Source: Streptococcus intermedius SK54 = ATCC 27335
Lineage (GTDB): Bacteria; Bacillota; Bacilli; Lactobacillales; Streptococcaceae
Direction: 5' to 3'
Length of the DNA: 64,000 bases
NCBI RefSeq assembly: GCF_000413475.1
Contig: NZ_ATFK01000007.1
Location: 1-64,000 of the forward strand
Shown: in pieces, positions 18,776-27,397 of the stretch
Position numbering within the stretch: the stretch's first letter is position 1
Layout: each line of letters begins with the position of its first letter
The notes under the pieces: generated by a model
Told to the model about the DNA's origin: nothing
What the model saw: only the letters and a program-made list of their open reading frames with translations
Databases searched by the model: none
Translations under genes and position numbers: made by a program

Positions 18776-18792
18776 AGTACCAAAAAGGTACT
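18776..18792 (-). promoter_or_regulatory. Small hairpin overlapping the methyltransferase ribosome-binding region
   Basis: AGTACC (18776-18781), five A, then GGTACT (18787-18792). On the minus-strand mRNA it lies between an AAAGGAAGAG sequence and the ATG. It may shorten the effective spacing or hide the start; effect unproven. Confidence 0.35.
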
Positions 18793-18804
18793 CTTCCTTT
18801 CTTC

Positions 18805-18836
18805 TCATTGAAAGAGGTTGGGACAATGTCCTCAAC
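18805..18836. repeat. Imperfect hairpin of the GAGGTTGGGAC type between rsfS and the methyltransferase
   Basis: A GAGGTTGGGAC stretch and the near-complement GTCCTCAACCCTC flank a short loop, followed on the plus strand by a T-run (about 18844-18850). Similar hairpins are scattered in streptococcal intergenic regions; a related one lies at 53337-53364. On the minus strand no U-run follows, so read-through from rsfS into the methyltransferase is likely. Confidence 0.45.
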
Positions 18837-18852
18837 CCTCATCGTTTTTTAT

Positions 18853-19218
18853 CTACAAGGCTTGTTTCTCAAGCAATGGTGTCACATCCACACCAACGGC
18901 TTCATGCCAAAGTTTTTCAAGATTGTAGTGTTCCCGCATTTCTTCAGAAAAAATATGAACAACGACTCCATCTAAATCCAACAGCACCCAGCCTCCAGCA
19001 GCATCCCCTTCTACATGGCTAGCTGACAGCCCTACTTCTGTGACTTTTTCACGGATATTTTCTGCAATAGCTTCTAGTTGACGACTATTCATAGAGCTAG
19101 CAATGACAAAATAATCAGTCATCGTCGTCAACCCTTGCAAATCTAGCACAATGATATCTTCCGCTCGTTTCTCATCTGCTGCTTTTACGACCAATTCTAG
19201 TATTTTTTGTTCTTTCAT
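18853..19218 (-). CDS. rsfS: Ribosome silencing factor RsfS
   Basis: 121-residue RsfS/YbeB/Iojap protein that binds L14 (uL14) on the large subunit and blocks subunit joining under nutrient stress. Typical segments are [23 protein letters not shown] and the conserved [16 protein letters not shown]. Length normal. It follows the broken cysteine hydrolase gene without a gap, in the conserved yqeK-hydrolase-rsfS order. Confidence 0.93.
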   Translation of the reverse strand: MKEQKILELVVKAADEKRAEDIIVLDLQGLTTMTDYFVIASSMNSRQLEAIAENIREKVTEVGLSASHVEGDAAGGWVLLDLDGVVVHIFSEEMREHYNLEKLWHEAVGVDVTPLLEKQAL

Positions 19219-19731
19219 TTAATCCTCTTTTAAAATTTCTTCCAAATTAGCCACTTGGGCAAAACGTCTGTCCCAAATGTTTTCATAATGCTGTATCAAT
19301 TGTTCTGCTGCAATTTTTCTGTCATCAAAGGTAGTCGTGCCATTTTTGACAACTGACAAATCATAGCCAAATTCAAACGCCACCTTAATAGTTGTATCAA
19401 TGCAGTAATTCGTCGCCATGCCAACAATAATCAAATGCTCAATATCATGATTAGTCAGATAAGATTGTAAATGAGTCTCCTTAAAAGCACTATTGTAACG
19501 CTTATCAACGACTTGCTCACCAATTTCTGGAGCAATACTTCCGTAAATTTCCCAACCACGACTTCCTGTCATTCATTCGCTGTCATTATGGCGAACGTAA
19601 ATCACTTCAATATTTTTCTCACGACAAGTGGCAATTACTTTTTGCCAAATAGACAAACATTTATCAACCGCATAAGGTTTAGCCTCTATCAAGGCTGTCT
19701 GAATATCAATCACTAACAGAGCTGTTTTCAT
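19219..19731 (-). pseudogene. Isochorismatase-family cysteine hydrolase interrupted by an in-frame TGA
   Basis: The complete frame starts at ATG 19731, overlapping the yqeK stop by 4 bases (ATGA), and begins [20 protein letters not shown]. After 52 codons (ending RHNDSE) a TGA at 19573-19575 interrupts it, followed at once in the same frame by ATG and GSRGWEIYGSIAPEIG to the normal end. The catalytic Asp (VIDIQ) is upstream of the stop and the catalytic Cys (ATNYCID) downstream, so neither fragment alone should work. Possible outcomes are true decay, a sequencing error, or re-initiation giving an inactive C-terminal piece (19219-19572). Confidence 0.85.
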
Positions 19732-20324
19732 TTGTTATCTTTCATAAAGCCAACATAAGCATTATAGGTCTCCAAAGTTTGAGGAAAGATCGGCAAGCCC
19801 TGATGAGCCAGATATTCCACTGTATGCGCTGTTTCATAAGCCACGGCTCGATTAAGCGAAATACAAGCAATTTCACGCGCCTCTTCCACCCCTGGAAAAT
19901 CCCGATTGGGCTCAATATAGTCTGCTACATAAACGACTTTATCCAAATCAGACATTTGGGCAGAACCTACAGTATGAATCTCAATCGAGCGCAAAATTTC
20001 TGGATCACTCAGTCCTAAATCTTCTCGAATTTTGTAAACACCGACCAAACCATGCCAAACATTATTTCCCCACTCTTTCAGTTTTAGAGCCAGATCATAC
20101 TTATCGATCAGCGCCAGAAATTCTTCATCAGAAAGCTTTTTTGCATAATCATGAAGGAGGCCTGCCAATCCGGCTTTTTCGCGATCAACTCCGAAACGTT
20201 CGGCTAATTCAATCGCTGTTTGCTCAACTCCCAAGCAATGTTTTAACCGTTTCTCTGGTAGAAGCTGCTGCATTTTGACTAAAAGCTGATCACGAGTAAT
20301 TCCCACGTAGGCTTCATATCCCAT
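19728..20324 (-). CDS. yqeK: HD-domain diadenosine tetraphosphatase YqeK
   Basis: HD-domain hydrolase of about 198 residues; the family cleaves Ap4A symmetrically to ADP. Metal-binding residues are visible: [11 protein letters not shown] (His), GLLHDYAK (His-Asp), then WHGLVG and EIHTVGS. Start at ATG 20324 (AAGGAC ribosome-binding site) rather than 20345. It overlaps the nadD end by 11 bases, so the two are translationally coupled. Confidence 0.9.
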   Translation of the reverse strand: MGYEAYVGITRDQLLVKMQQLLPEKRLKHCLGVEQTAIELAERFGVDREKAGLAGLLHDYAKKLSDEEFLALIDKYDLALKLKEWGNNVWHGLVGVYKIREDLGLSDPEILRSIEIHTVGSAQMSDLDKVVYVADYIEPNRDFPGVEEAREIACISLNRAVAYETAHTVEYLAHQGLPIFPQTLETYNAYVGFMKDNK

Positions 20325-20952
20325 TGTAAAGTCCTTCTTTCTCAATATAGTCTAAAACCGGCTTAGGTAGAAGAAAATTCGGCACTCGTCCTTGATTCAG
20401 AAAGTCCCGAACCATGCTAGAAGAAATATCCATCAACGGCACATCTACCCAAATAACAGGATAGGACGTTCCTGCTTTATACCTAGGGCGTTGAACACCA
20501 ACAAATTGAACCAAATCAACCAATTCGTCAATTCGATACCATTTGGGAAGGTAGTCGACCATGTCCGCTCCGATAATGAAATAATAATCTGTATCTGGAT
20601 GCTTTTCTGTCAAGAGCTTCATCGTATCATAGGTATAACTAATGCCTTTTCTCTCGAGTTCAATAGTTTCAATTCCTAAACCTTCGATGCCTTCAATCGC
20701 TAACTCCAACATTTTCAGTCGATGTTTCTCATCAATCGTCAATTTCTTATCAACATGCGGTGGCTCATACTCAGGCATCAGCAGAACCTGCTCTAAACAT
20801 AGTTGCTGACGAACTTGATCAGCTACGACCAAATGAGCATTATGGACTGGATTGAAGTTTCCACCTAAAATCCCAACTTGCTTTCTTTTTTTTGCTTTTA
20901 TTTCTGGTTCCAACTTCACTTTAGTGAAAGGAGTCAGTAATTCAATTGCCAT
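20314..20952 (-). CDS. nadD: Nicotinate-nucleotide adenylyltransferase NadD
   Basis: Makes deamido-NAD from nicotinate mononucleotide and ATP. Motif [15 protein letters not shown] (about 28-42) holds the HxGH-like catalytic histidines. [13 protein letters not shown] (about 180) is the second nucleotide-binding motif. Length 212. It follows yhbY by about 12 bases and overlaps yqeK, part of the yqeG-yqeH-yhbY-nadD-yqeK operon. pncA elsewhere in this window feeds nicotinate into the same pathway. Confidence 0.94.
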   Translation of the reverse strand: MAIELLTPFTKVKLEPEIKAKKRKQVGILGGNFNPVHNAHLVVADQVRQQLCLEQVLLMPEYEPPHVDKKLTIDEKHRLKMLELAIEGIEGLGIETIELERKGISYTYDTMKLLTEKHPDTDYYFIIGADMVDYLPKWYRIDELVDLVQFVGVQRPRYKAGTSYPVIWVDVPLMDISSSMVRDFLNQGRVPNFLLPKPVLDYIEKEGLYNGI

Positions 20953-20964
20953 AGACTACTTCCT

Positions 20965-21276
20965 CTAAATTTCTTTTACCTTTACTGAAATTTTGCGGTT
21001 TTCCTTTTTGCTGGACTGCTTGTACAAAATCAAAATACGACCAATTTTTTGAACAGTGTCCACGCCGATTTCTTCTTCGAGAATTTCTGCAACTTCATGA
21101 ATGTTCTCATCTGTATTTTGCAGAAGAGTCACTTTAATCAATTCTCTAGCATCTAGAGCTTGACGAACACTTGTTTTGATTTGATCGTTAAGTCCATTTT
21201 TACCAATCTGAATGATTGGTTTGAGACTGTGAGCTTGACTATTTAAAAAAGACCGCTGTTTAGATGTTAATGACAT
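20965..21276 (-). CDS. yhbY: CRM-domain ribosome assembly RNA-binding protein YhbY
   Basis: 103-residue CRM-domain protein associated with 50S assembly. The domain motif IQIGKNGLNDQI (GxxG loop) and the terminal GRILILYKQSSKKENRKI are typical. Located between yqeH and nadD in the usual order. Confidence 0.93.
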   Translation of the reverse strand: MSLTSKQRSFLNSQAHSLKPIIQIGKNGLNDQIKTSVRQALDARELIKVTLLQNTDENIHEVAEILEEEIGVDTVQKIGRILILYKQSSKKENRKISVKVKEI

Positions 21277-21339
21277 AGATTCCTCTTTTGTTTCTTATTT
21301 CGTTTGTATTCTCTTTACTTTTCTAACAGCCATTTCTTC

Positions 21340-22446
21340 TTAGATAATGGCTTTGCGGGTCACCACTGCTACTCCCTCTGGCACCCAAGCTGCAACCTGT
21401 GCCGGCCCTACCACACGAATCCAACCTAAACCTGAAAAAACCACATCTATTTTGGTTTCAATTTTCAGTTCATGTTTGACCAACTTGGGAAAAGTTGGTA
21501 ATTCTTGTTTAGAGGGTGGTGTTAGCAAAGAACCTACATGCTTATTATAAAACTCTCCTGCTCCTGCAAGCTTGGTGCGATGCAGCTTTAGTTCATTGTC
21601 AAAATAAGCTGTAAAACCTTGCTTGTCACCTGATACAAAGTCAAAACGCCCCAATCCACCTAAAAAGAGGGTTTGCTCCGGATTGAGTTGGTAAGTTTTG
21701 GGTTTAATCTCCTTTTTCGGACTGACATATTTGAGATGTTTGGCAGACAAATAATGAGCCATTTGATATCGGTGGATAATCCCTGGTGTATCATAGATAT
21801 GACTACCATCATCCAGCGGAATCTCAATCTTATCCAAAGTAGTACCAGGAAAACGGGAAGTAGTGATAATATCCTTGTCACCAGTGATTTCCTGAATAAT
21901 GGCATTGATTAGCGTTGACTTACCAACATTAGTTACACCGACCACATAGACATCTCGGCCTTTCCGATACTGCTCAATCTTTTCCATCAGCTCTTTAATA
22001 GCTTGCTTGTTTTGAGCTGAAGTCAGAACTACATCAATAGGACGTAGGCCTTCCTCGTGAGCTCGCTCTGTCAGCCATTGGGTAACCTTGTTCGACTTAA
22101 CCGACTTAGGAAGGATATCTTTTTTATTTCCAACTAGTAGCACATCATTGCCGGCCACAAAGCGTGGTAAACCCGGAATGATGGAACCATTAAAATCAAA
22201 AATATCTACCACATTGACTACAAGGGCATTACTGTCACCAACTTCGTGGAGAAGCCTAAGAAAATCATCGTCTGTCAGCTGCACATCAGTAATTTCGTTG
22301 TAGTGACGGAGACGAAAACAGCGCTGGCAATACAGTTCGCCTGTCTCCAGTCCTTTTTCCAAAGCGGACTGAGGAGTATAGCCCATCTTGTCCTTGTGTT
22401 TTGTCTGAATCGGTGCTCCACACCCAATACAGAGAATATCTTCCAT
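21340..22446 (-). CDS. yqeH: Ribosome biogenesis GTPase YqeH (circularly permuted)
   Basis: 368-residue GTPase needed for 30S maturation. An N-terminal treble-clef zinc finger (CIGCG at about 6 and CQRC at about 39) is followed by permuted G motifs. NKKD (G4) is near 105, before GVTNVGKST (G1) near 170 and DTPG (G3) near 218. The C-terminal RNA-binding region follows. It is 2 bases from the preceding HAD phosphatase gene and cotranscribed with it. Confidence 0.95.
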   Translation of the reverse strand: MEDILCIGCGAPIQTKHKDKMGYTPQSALEKGLETGELYCQRCFRLRHYNEITDVQLTDDDFLRLLHEVGDSNALVVNVVDIFDFNGSIIPGLPRFVAGNDVLLVGNKKDILPKSVKSNKVTQWLTERAHEEGLRPIDVVLTSAQNKQAIKELMEKIEQYRKGRDVYVVGVTNVGKSTLINAIIQEITGDKDIITTSRFPGTTLDKIEIPLDDGSHIYDTPGIIHRYQMAHYLSAKHLKYVSPKKEIKPKTYQLNPEQTLFLGGLGRFDFVSGDKQGFTAYFDNELKLHRTKLAGAGEFYNKHVGSLLTPPSKQELPTFPKLVKHELKIETKIDVVFSGLGWIRVVGPAQVAAWVPEGVAVVTRKAII

Positions 22447-22448
22447 GT

Positions 22449-22976
22449 TTAAATTCCTTTTTTATATACAATCGGTCCGTACTTTTTCGTCATTTTTTTT
22501 AGCACACGCCGCTCACGCGCTCGGTTTATCTGGGTTTTAAACGAATCATGTTCAACCAGTGGCTTGACCAAAATCGAACGAATTCCAGCCCTGTGAGCAG
22601 CTCGAATATCCGTCATAAGTTGATCGCCCACCATGACCACTTCGTTTTTCTCAAAATGGAATTCCTTCAACGCACGATCAATCCCCCAAGTAAAAGGCTT
22701 CATAGACCAATAAACATAATCAATCTCAAACTTTTCAACCGCTCGTTTGACTCGTTTCTTAGTATTATTGGACACCACAATGATTCGAATTCCTGCATCT
22801 CGCACATCATGAAGCCATTGCTTCATTTCTGGTGTTCCATCTGAATTATTCCACGCAATGAGGGTATTGTCTAGGTCTACCAAAACTGCTTTGATGCCGT
22901 GTTTTTTTAAGCTTTCAACTGTCAAATCATAAACTGCCTCAATTGCAAAATCAGGCATGTAATTTTCAATCGCCAC
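22449..22976 (-). CDS. yqeG: YqeG family HAD-IIIA phosphatase
   Basis: HAD phosphatase of about 175 residues. Motif I is VDLDNTLIAWN, motif II VVSNNT, and MVGDQLMTDIRAAHRAG gives motifs III and IV. Substrate may be phosphatidylglycerophosphate or another phospho-ester, not shown here. I choose a GTG start at 22976 because GGAGAG lies 5 bases upstream; the frame extends to a TTG that is part of this ribosome-binding site. First gene of the yqeG-yqeH-yhbY-nadD-yqeK cluster, with TATAAT just upstream at 22991-22996 (minus). Confidence 0.88.
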   Translation of the reverse strand: MAIENYMPDFAIEAVYDLTVESLKKHGIKAVLVDLDNTLIAWNNSDGTPEMKQWLHDVRDAGIRIIVVSNNTKKRVKRAVEKFEIDYVYWSMKPFTWGIDRALKEFHFEKNEVVMVGDQLMTDIRAAHRAGIRSILVKPLVEHDSFKTQINRARERRVLKKMTKKYGPIVYKKGI

Positions 22977-23065
22977 ATTTCTCTCCAAACATTATACTTC
23001 TACCTATTTTAACATAAAAAGAAAGTTTTCGCATCTTAGATTTTTTTATCTATTTTATATACAAT

Positions 23066-23095
23066 TTGCCAAAAATTGTTTAAAAATGTTATAGT
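23066..23095 (+). promoter_or_regulatory. Promoter of the TVP38/TMEM64 gene
   Basis: TTGCCA (23066-23071), 18 bases, TATAGT (23090-23095), followed by CGGAGG and the ATG at 23126. Confidence 0.6.
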
Positions 23096-23125
23096 AAGAG
23101 TAACACATTGAACTCGGAGGAATTT

Positions 23126-23752
23126 ATGGCAACTACGAGCAAGAAAATGACTGCCGTCTCTCCTTTTTTGCAAAAATTTATTAACTGGTCTTCTATAATC
23201 GGAGCACTTGGAACAGTGATTTTCTGTATCTGGGCTTATTATGCTGGTATTTTACAATCCAAAGAAACCTTATCAGCTTTTATTAAACAAGCTGGTATTT
23301 GGGGACCACCACTTTTTATTTTCCTGCAAATCCTACAGACAGTTGTTCCTGTTATTCCCGGAGCGTTGACTTCGGTTGCTGGTGTTTTTATTTATGGTCA
23401 TATCATTGGTACCATTTATAACTATGTTGGAATTGTCATCGGCTGTGCTATTATTTTTTACCTAGCACGTACCTACGGACCTGCTTTTGTCCAATCTGTC
23501 GTTAGCAAGCGTACTTATGACAAATACATTGGTTGGCTAGATGAAGGCAATCGTTTTGAACGTTTTTTTATCTTTATGATGATTTGGCCCATCAGCCCAG
23601 CAGATTTTCTTTGTATGCTAGCCGCACTTACGAAAATGACTTTTAAAAAATATATGATCATTATCGTCTTGTGCAAGCCTATCACGCTTGTCATCTATAC
23701 TTACGGTTTGACATACATTATCGACTTCTTTTGGCAATTATTTTCAAAATGA
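23126..23752 (+). CDS. TVP38/TMEM64 (VTT/DedA-like) membrane protein
   Basis: About 208-residue integral membrane protein with about five hydrophobic segments. The family core PVIPGALTSVAGVFIYG and a YNYVGIVIGCAIIFYLARTYG segment mark the VTT domain. Members are proposed lipid scramblase or transport proteins; the role here is unknown. ATG at 23126 chosen with CGGAGG 6 bases upstream. It is one of few plus-strand genes and has its own promoter and a bidirectional terminator. Confidence 0.85.
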   Translation: MATTSKKMTAVSPFLQKFINWSSIIGALGTVIFCIWAYYAGILQSKETLSAFIKQAGIWGPPLFIFLQILQTVVPVIPGALTSVAGVFIYGHIIGTIYNYVGIVIGCAIIFYLARTYGPAFVQSVVSKRTYDKYIGWLDEGNRFERFFIFMMIWPISPADFLCMLAALTKMTFKKYMIIIVLCKPITLVIYTYGLTYIIDFFWQLFSK

Positions 23753-23784
23753 AAGACAGAGCAATGCAATTCGCTCTGTCTTTT
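23752..23784. terminator. Bidirectional terminator between TVP38 and EamA genes
   Basis: GACAGAGC (23755-23762) pairs with GCTCTGTC (23773-23780), flanked by A and T runs on both sides, serving the convergent genes. Confidence 0.85.
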
Positions 23785-24694
23785 ATAATATTCCTTTTCG
23801 TTTTTCTAATATTAAATCTTTTATAGAAATTAAGACTACCGCTGATAAAATCATAAACATGCCGACAAAATCTAATAAATAAAATTGCTCATGCATAAGG
23901 AGAAAAGCAAAAAATACCGCCGATATCGGTTCAACCGCCGCTAAAAGGCTAGATTTAACAGGTCCAACCAAACTGGTTCCTTTGAGGAATAGCGTATAAG
24001 CGAGGATTGTTCCCACTAAGATAATGCCCACCAAAGCTAGGTATACTTCCATTGACAATCGCCAATGAAAATGTAAGATACCACTAAATGGTGTTAGAGC
24101 AAGGCCTGCTAATGTCATCCCCACTCCAATCACCGGAATACTGCCCCACCTTTTTATCAATTGAATTGGAATTAAAATATATAAAGCGTAAGTGAAGGCG
24201 GCAAATAATCCCCAGAAAAGCCCTGCTGGCGTTACAGATAAGTGATCGAGCTGTCCATGAGTGGCAATCAAAAAAGTACCTCCAATAGCTAATATCATAG
24301 ACAACACTTCTGTTATAGTAGGTGCAACCCAATCTTTGAGACAAGTATAAGCAAGAATTCCAATTGGACAGACATATTGCAGAACAGTAGCTGTGCCTGC
24401 ATTGCTTTCATAAATAGATTTTAAATAAGCAAATTGATTGAGCAAAAGTCCTAATAAAGCAAAAAGCACTAATGACATCATCGCTTCCCGATCTTTTAGC
24501 ATTTCAAATAGTTTTTTTTGATTGGTTAGTAGCATATACAATACCAAGAGAACTCCTGCAATTAAAAGTCGAATATTCGTTAAAACTAAAACAGGAAATC
24601 CATGTACCATTAAGTATTGCCCACTCGTTCCAGACAATCCCCATGCAATCCCTGCCACTAATGTTAACAGTGTTCCTTTGGCTATTTTTGACAT
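23783..24694 (-). CDS. EamA/DMT family transporter
   Basis: About 303-residue drug/metabolite transporter with ten predicted helices in two EamA repeats. The first is about 10-140, beginning TLLTLVAGIAWGLSGTSGQYL; the second about 150-295 contains YTLFLKGTSLVGPVKSSLLAAVEPISA. Probably exports amino acids or other metabolites; substrate not predictable. Start at ATG 24694 with GGGAG upstream; an earlier ATG at 24712 lacks a ribosome-binding site. TATAAT at 24719-24724 (minus) marks the promoter. Confidence 0.88.
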   Translation of the reverse strand: MSKIAKGTLLTLVAGIAWGLSGTSGQYLMVHGFPVLVLTNIRLLIAGVLLVLYMLLTNQKKLFEMLKDREAMMSLVLFALLGLLLNQFAYLKSIYESNAGTATVLQYVCPIGILAYTCLKDWVAPTITEVLSMILAIGGTFLIATHGQLDHLSVTPAGLFWGLFAAFTYALYILIPIQLIKRWGSIPVIGVGMTLAGLALTPFSGILHFHWRLSMEVYLALVGIILVGTILAYTLFLKGTSLVGPVKSSLLAAVEPISAVFFAFLLMHEQFYLLDFVGMFMILSAVVLISIKDLILEKRKGIL

Positions 24695-24741
24695 TCTACT
24701 TCTCCCTTTCATCGTATGATTATAACATAAAACATAAAGAA

Positions 24742-24766
24742 AAATCAGCCAAGTTTGACTGATTCT
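24742..24766 (-). terminator. Terminator of the butanediol dehydrogenase gene
   Basis: AATCAG (24743-24748) and CTGATT (24759-24764) with inner CAA/TTG pairing, then U-rich sequence on the minus strand. Confidence 0.7.
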
Positions 24767-24788
24767 TATCTCATCATCAAGAAAATAT

Positions 24789-25835
24789 TTATTCTGGTGA
24801 CACCAAAATTTTAATCTGTGCCTTGTCCTGAGTCAGTTCGATAAAACCTTCCTGCACAATATCTTCTAGCTTAATCTTCTTGGTCACAAGCTTGTCAGCA
24901 GAGAAATACCCCTGCTCCATAAGCTCCAACACCTTAGGAAAAATATGCCGATAGGCGATAATTCCCTTGAGCGATTTTTCTTGAATCGCAAATTCATTGG
25001 GATTGATACTGGCTTCACGTTCCCAGATAGAAACCACCATACATTCTCCAGCCTTGTGGACAGCAGCCAAAGCTTGTCCCAACACAACTGGTACCCCAGT
25101 TACTTCATAAGATACATCTGCCCCACCACCAGTCAAGCGCTGAACAGCAGCTACTGCATCCTCGCCTTCTTCTGGCCGCACAACAATCGCCCCAAGCTCC
25201 TCTGCCTTTGCTTGACGCTCTGGAGATAATTCAACAGCATAAATCTTAGAGGCACCGGCTGCTCGCAAAGCTTCAACAATCAAGAGCCCGATTGGTCCTA
25301 AACCGAAAACGACTGCGGTATCACCTGCCTTAAGAGCTGACTGACGGACTGCATAAACAGCCACAGCAGCAGGTTCTGTCAAGGCTGCCTGCTCATAGCT
25401 AAGGCTGTCTGGAACTTTATGAACAAGATCCCCATCCAAAACACAGTATTTGGCAAAACCACCATCTGCCGCCAAGCCGACAAAGTTTAGATTGGGATCC
25501 AGGTTGTAATCCCCGATAAGATTATGCTTGGCTAAAATCGGCTCAACTGTCACTCGGTCACCAACCTTAACCCGTGTCACGGCACTGCCAACCTCAACAA
25601 TTTCTCCAGCAAACTCATGTCCCAAGGTTACAGGAGCCTTCTGCCCAGAGTAGACATGCTCTGTTTCTGTCGGAATAAAAATAGGTCCATCCAGATATTC
25701 ATGCAAATCAGTTCCACAGATTCCTGTGAACTTGACCGCAATCTTGACCTGATGCGGTTTGACCTCCGGTACATCCACTTCTTCAATGCGGACATCTTTG
25801 GCGCCATACCAACGCGCAGCATTCATTTTTGCCAT
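24789..25835 (-). CDS. Zinc-dependent 2,3-butanediol dehydrogenase
   Basis: 348-residue medium-chain alcohol dehydrogenase. Catalytic zinc ligands are at GICGTDLHEYLDG (Cys about 40) and GHEFAGEI (His-Glu about 73). The Rossmann motif GLGPIGLL is near 180. The N-terminus MNAARWYGAKDVRIEEV is typical of (R,R)-butanediol/acetoin dehydrogenases, giving reversible acetoin reduction with NADH. The four-cysteine structural zinc loop is not evident. Promoter 25869-25897 contains a cre-like site in the spacer, suggesting CcpA control. Confidence 0.88.
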   Translation of the reverse strand: MAKMNAARWYGAKDVRIEEVDVPEVKPHQVKIAVKFTGICGTDLHEYLDGPIFIPTETEHVYSGQKAPVTLGHEFAGEIVEVGSAVTRVKVGDRVTVEPILAKHNLIGDYNLDPNLNFVGLAADGGFAKYCVLDGDLVHKVPDSLSYEQAALTEPAAVAVYAVRQSALKAGDTAVVFGLGPIGLLIVEALRAAGASKIYAVELSPERQAKAEELGAIVVRPEEGEDAVAAVQRLTGGGADVSYEVTGVPVVLGQALAAVHKAGECMVVSIWEREASINPNEFAIQEKSLKGIIAYRHIFPKVLELMEQGYFSADKLVTKKIKLEDIVQEGFIELTQDKAQIKILVSPE

Positions 25836-25868
25836 AAAAATACCTCGCTTTTTAATTTGTTAATTTTA

Positions 25869-25897
25869 TTGTAAACCCTTTCAGAAATCTTGTCAAA
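25869..25897 (-). promoter_or_regulatory. bdh promoter with an embedded cre-like site
   Basis: Minus strand TTGACA (25892-25897), 17 bases, TACAAT (25869-25874). Bases 25871-25884 (TGTAAACCCTTTCA) match the CcpA cre consensus at 13 of 14 positions and lie between -35 and -10, where CcpA binding would repress. Confidence 0.65.
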
Positions 25898-25928
25898 AGT
25901 TTAGCTACATTTTCAAAAAACAGCATAC

Positions 25929-25954
25929 AAAAAACCAGCCTAACGACTGGTTTT
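25929..25954 (-). terminator. Terminator of the gatCAB operon
   Basis: AAAACCAG (25931-25938) pairs with CTGGTTTT (25947-25954); a U-run follows on the minus strand just after gatB. Confidence 0.88.
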
Positions 25955-25963
25955 CACTTGTTT

Positions 25964-27397
25964 CTATAATTTCTCCAACTCTTCATTGAGCAGTTTTTGT
26001 GCTACTTGTGGGTTGGCTTGCCCCTTGGTGGCCTTCATCAGCTGGCCGATCAAGGACTTGGCTGCATTCTTGTTACCGCCCTTATAGTCATTGATGGCTT
26101 TTTCATTGTTGGCAAATACTTCTTGGATAATTGGCAGAAGCTGGGCAGGGTCTGAAATTTGAATCAGGCCTGCTTTCTGTACATACTCTTTAGCAGAGCC
26201 ACCATTTTTAGCTAGATGAACAAAGACCTTCTTAGCAATCTTAGAGGAAATCGTTCCATCTGCAATCAGAGCAATCATCTCAGTCAAGTTCTCAGGTGTC
26301 AGATCAATCTCAGAGATGGTCTTACCTTCGGCATTGAGGTATTGCGCTACTTCTCCTTGGAGCCAGTTAGAGACAGCCTTAGCATCACCTCCTGCGGCAA
26401 CAGCTGCTTCAAAGAAGTCTGACACAGCCTTCGTCGCTGTCAACTGCTTGGCATCGTAGTCAGACAGACCGTAGTCGCCCACATACTTGGCACGACGCTC
26501 TTTTGGAAAGGCTGGCAGACTGCTACGCACTTGCTCAATCCAAGCATCCTCAATCTCAAAGATTGGTAGATCAGGCTCTGGGAAGTAACGGTAGTCCGCT
26601 GAACCTTCCTTAACCCGCATGAGCAGAGTTTCGCCAGTTGCTTCGTCATAACGACGGGTTTCCTGACGGATTTGACCGCCGCTGCGTAGGATTTCTGCTT
26701 GACGTTTTTCCTCAAATGCTAGACCCTTACGGACAAAGTTGAAGGAGTTAAGGTTTTTCAGCTCAGTCTTGGTACCAAACTCTTTCTGGCCGTAAGGACG
26801 GATGGAAATATTTGCATCGACCCGCATGGAGCCCTCTTCCATCTTGACATCAGAAATGCCAGTGTACTGGATGATTTCCTTGAGAGCAGTCAGATAGGCA
26901 TAAGCTTCTTCTGGACTGCGCATATCCGCTTCAGATACAATCTCAATCAATGGTACCCCTTGGCGGTTGAGGTCCACATAAGAGTATCCATCGCTGCCGT
27001 GGGTATTCTTTCCAGCGTCTTCTTCCAAGTGGGCCCGCTCGATACGGATTTTCTTGGTTGTGCCGTCTTCTAGCTCAATCTCAATCCAGCCATTGTAGCC
27101 AATTGGCTCATCAAACTGAGAAATTTGATAGGCTTTTGGATTGTCCGGATAGAAGTAATTCTTGCGGTCAAAGTGCATCTTCTGGTGAATATCCATATTC
27201 AAGGCCAGAGCAGCCTTGATACCATAGTCAATGACACCCTTGTTCATAACAGGCAGGACACCTGGAAAAGACCAGTCAATGATATTGGTGTTGGCATTTG
27301 GATCTTCACCGAAGTGAGCTGGAGCCGGTGAGAAAATTTTTGAATTGGTCTTCAATTCAACATGGACTTCCAGTCCGATAACTGTTTCAAAGTTCAT
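25964..27397 (-). CDS. gatB: Asp-tRNA(Asn)/Glu-tRNA(Gln) amidotransferase subunit B
   Basis: 477-residue GatB, the tRNA-binding and kinase subunit that activates Glu-tRNA-Gln or Asp-tRNA-Asn for amidation. [24 protein letters not shown] begins the catalytic cradle. The mid region carries [17 protein letters not shown], and a C-terminal YqeY-like tail (about 330-477) ends in a Gly-Gln-Ala-Asn-Pro loop. Last gene of the gatCAB operon; its start overlaps the gatA stop by one base. Confidence 0.96.
   Translation of the reverse strand: MNFETVIGLEVHVELKTNSKIFSPAPAHFGEDPNANTNIIDWSFPGVLPVMNKGVIDYGIKAALALNMDIHQKMHFDRKNYFYPDNPKAYQISQFDEPIGYNGWIEIELEDGTTKKIRIERAHLEEDAGKNTHGSDGYSYVDLNRQGVPLIEIVSEADMRSPEEAYAYLTALKEIIQYTGISDVKMEEGSMRVDANISIRPYGQKEFGTKTELKNLNSFNFVRKGLAFEEKRQAEILRSGGQIRQETRRYDEATGETLLMRVKEGSADYRYFPEPDLPIFEIEDAWIEQVRSSLPAFPKERRAKYVGDYGLSDYDAKQLTATKAVSDFFEAAVAAGGDAKAVSNWLQGEVAQYLNAEGKTISEIDLTPENLTEMIALIADGTISSKIAKKVFVHLAKNGGSAKEYVQKAGLIQISDPAQLLPIIQEVFANNEKAINDYKGGNKNAAKSLIGQLMKATKGQANPQVAQKLLNEELEKL

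Noticed and set aside
19573-19575. TGA as selenocysteine
   Set aside because: No SECIS-like hairpin was seen and streptococci are not known to use selenocysteine; a nonsense mutation is simpler.
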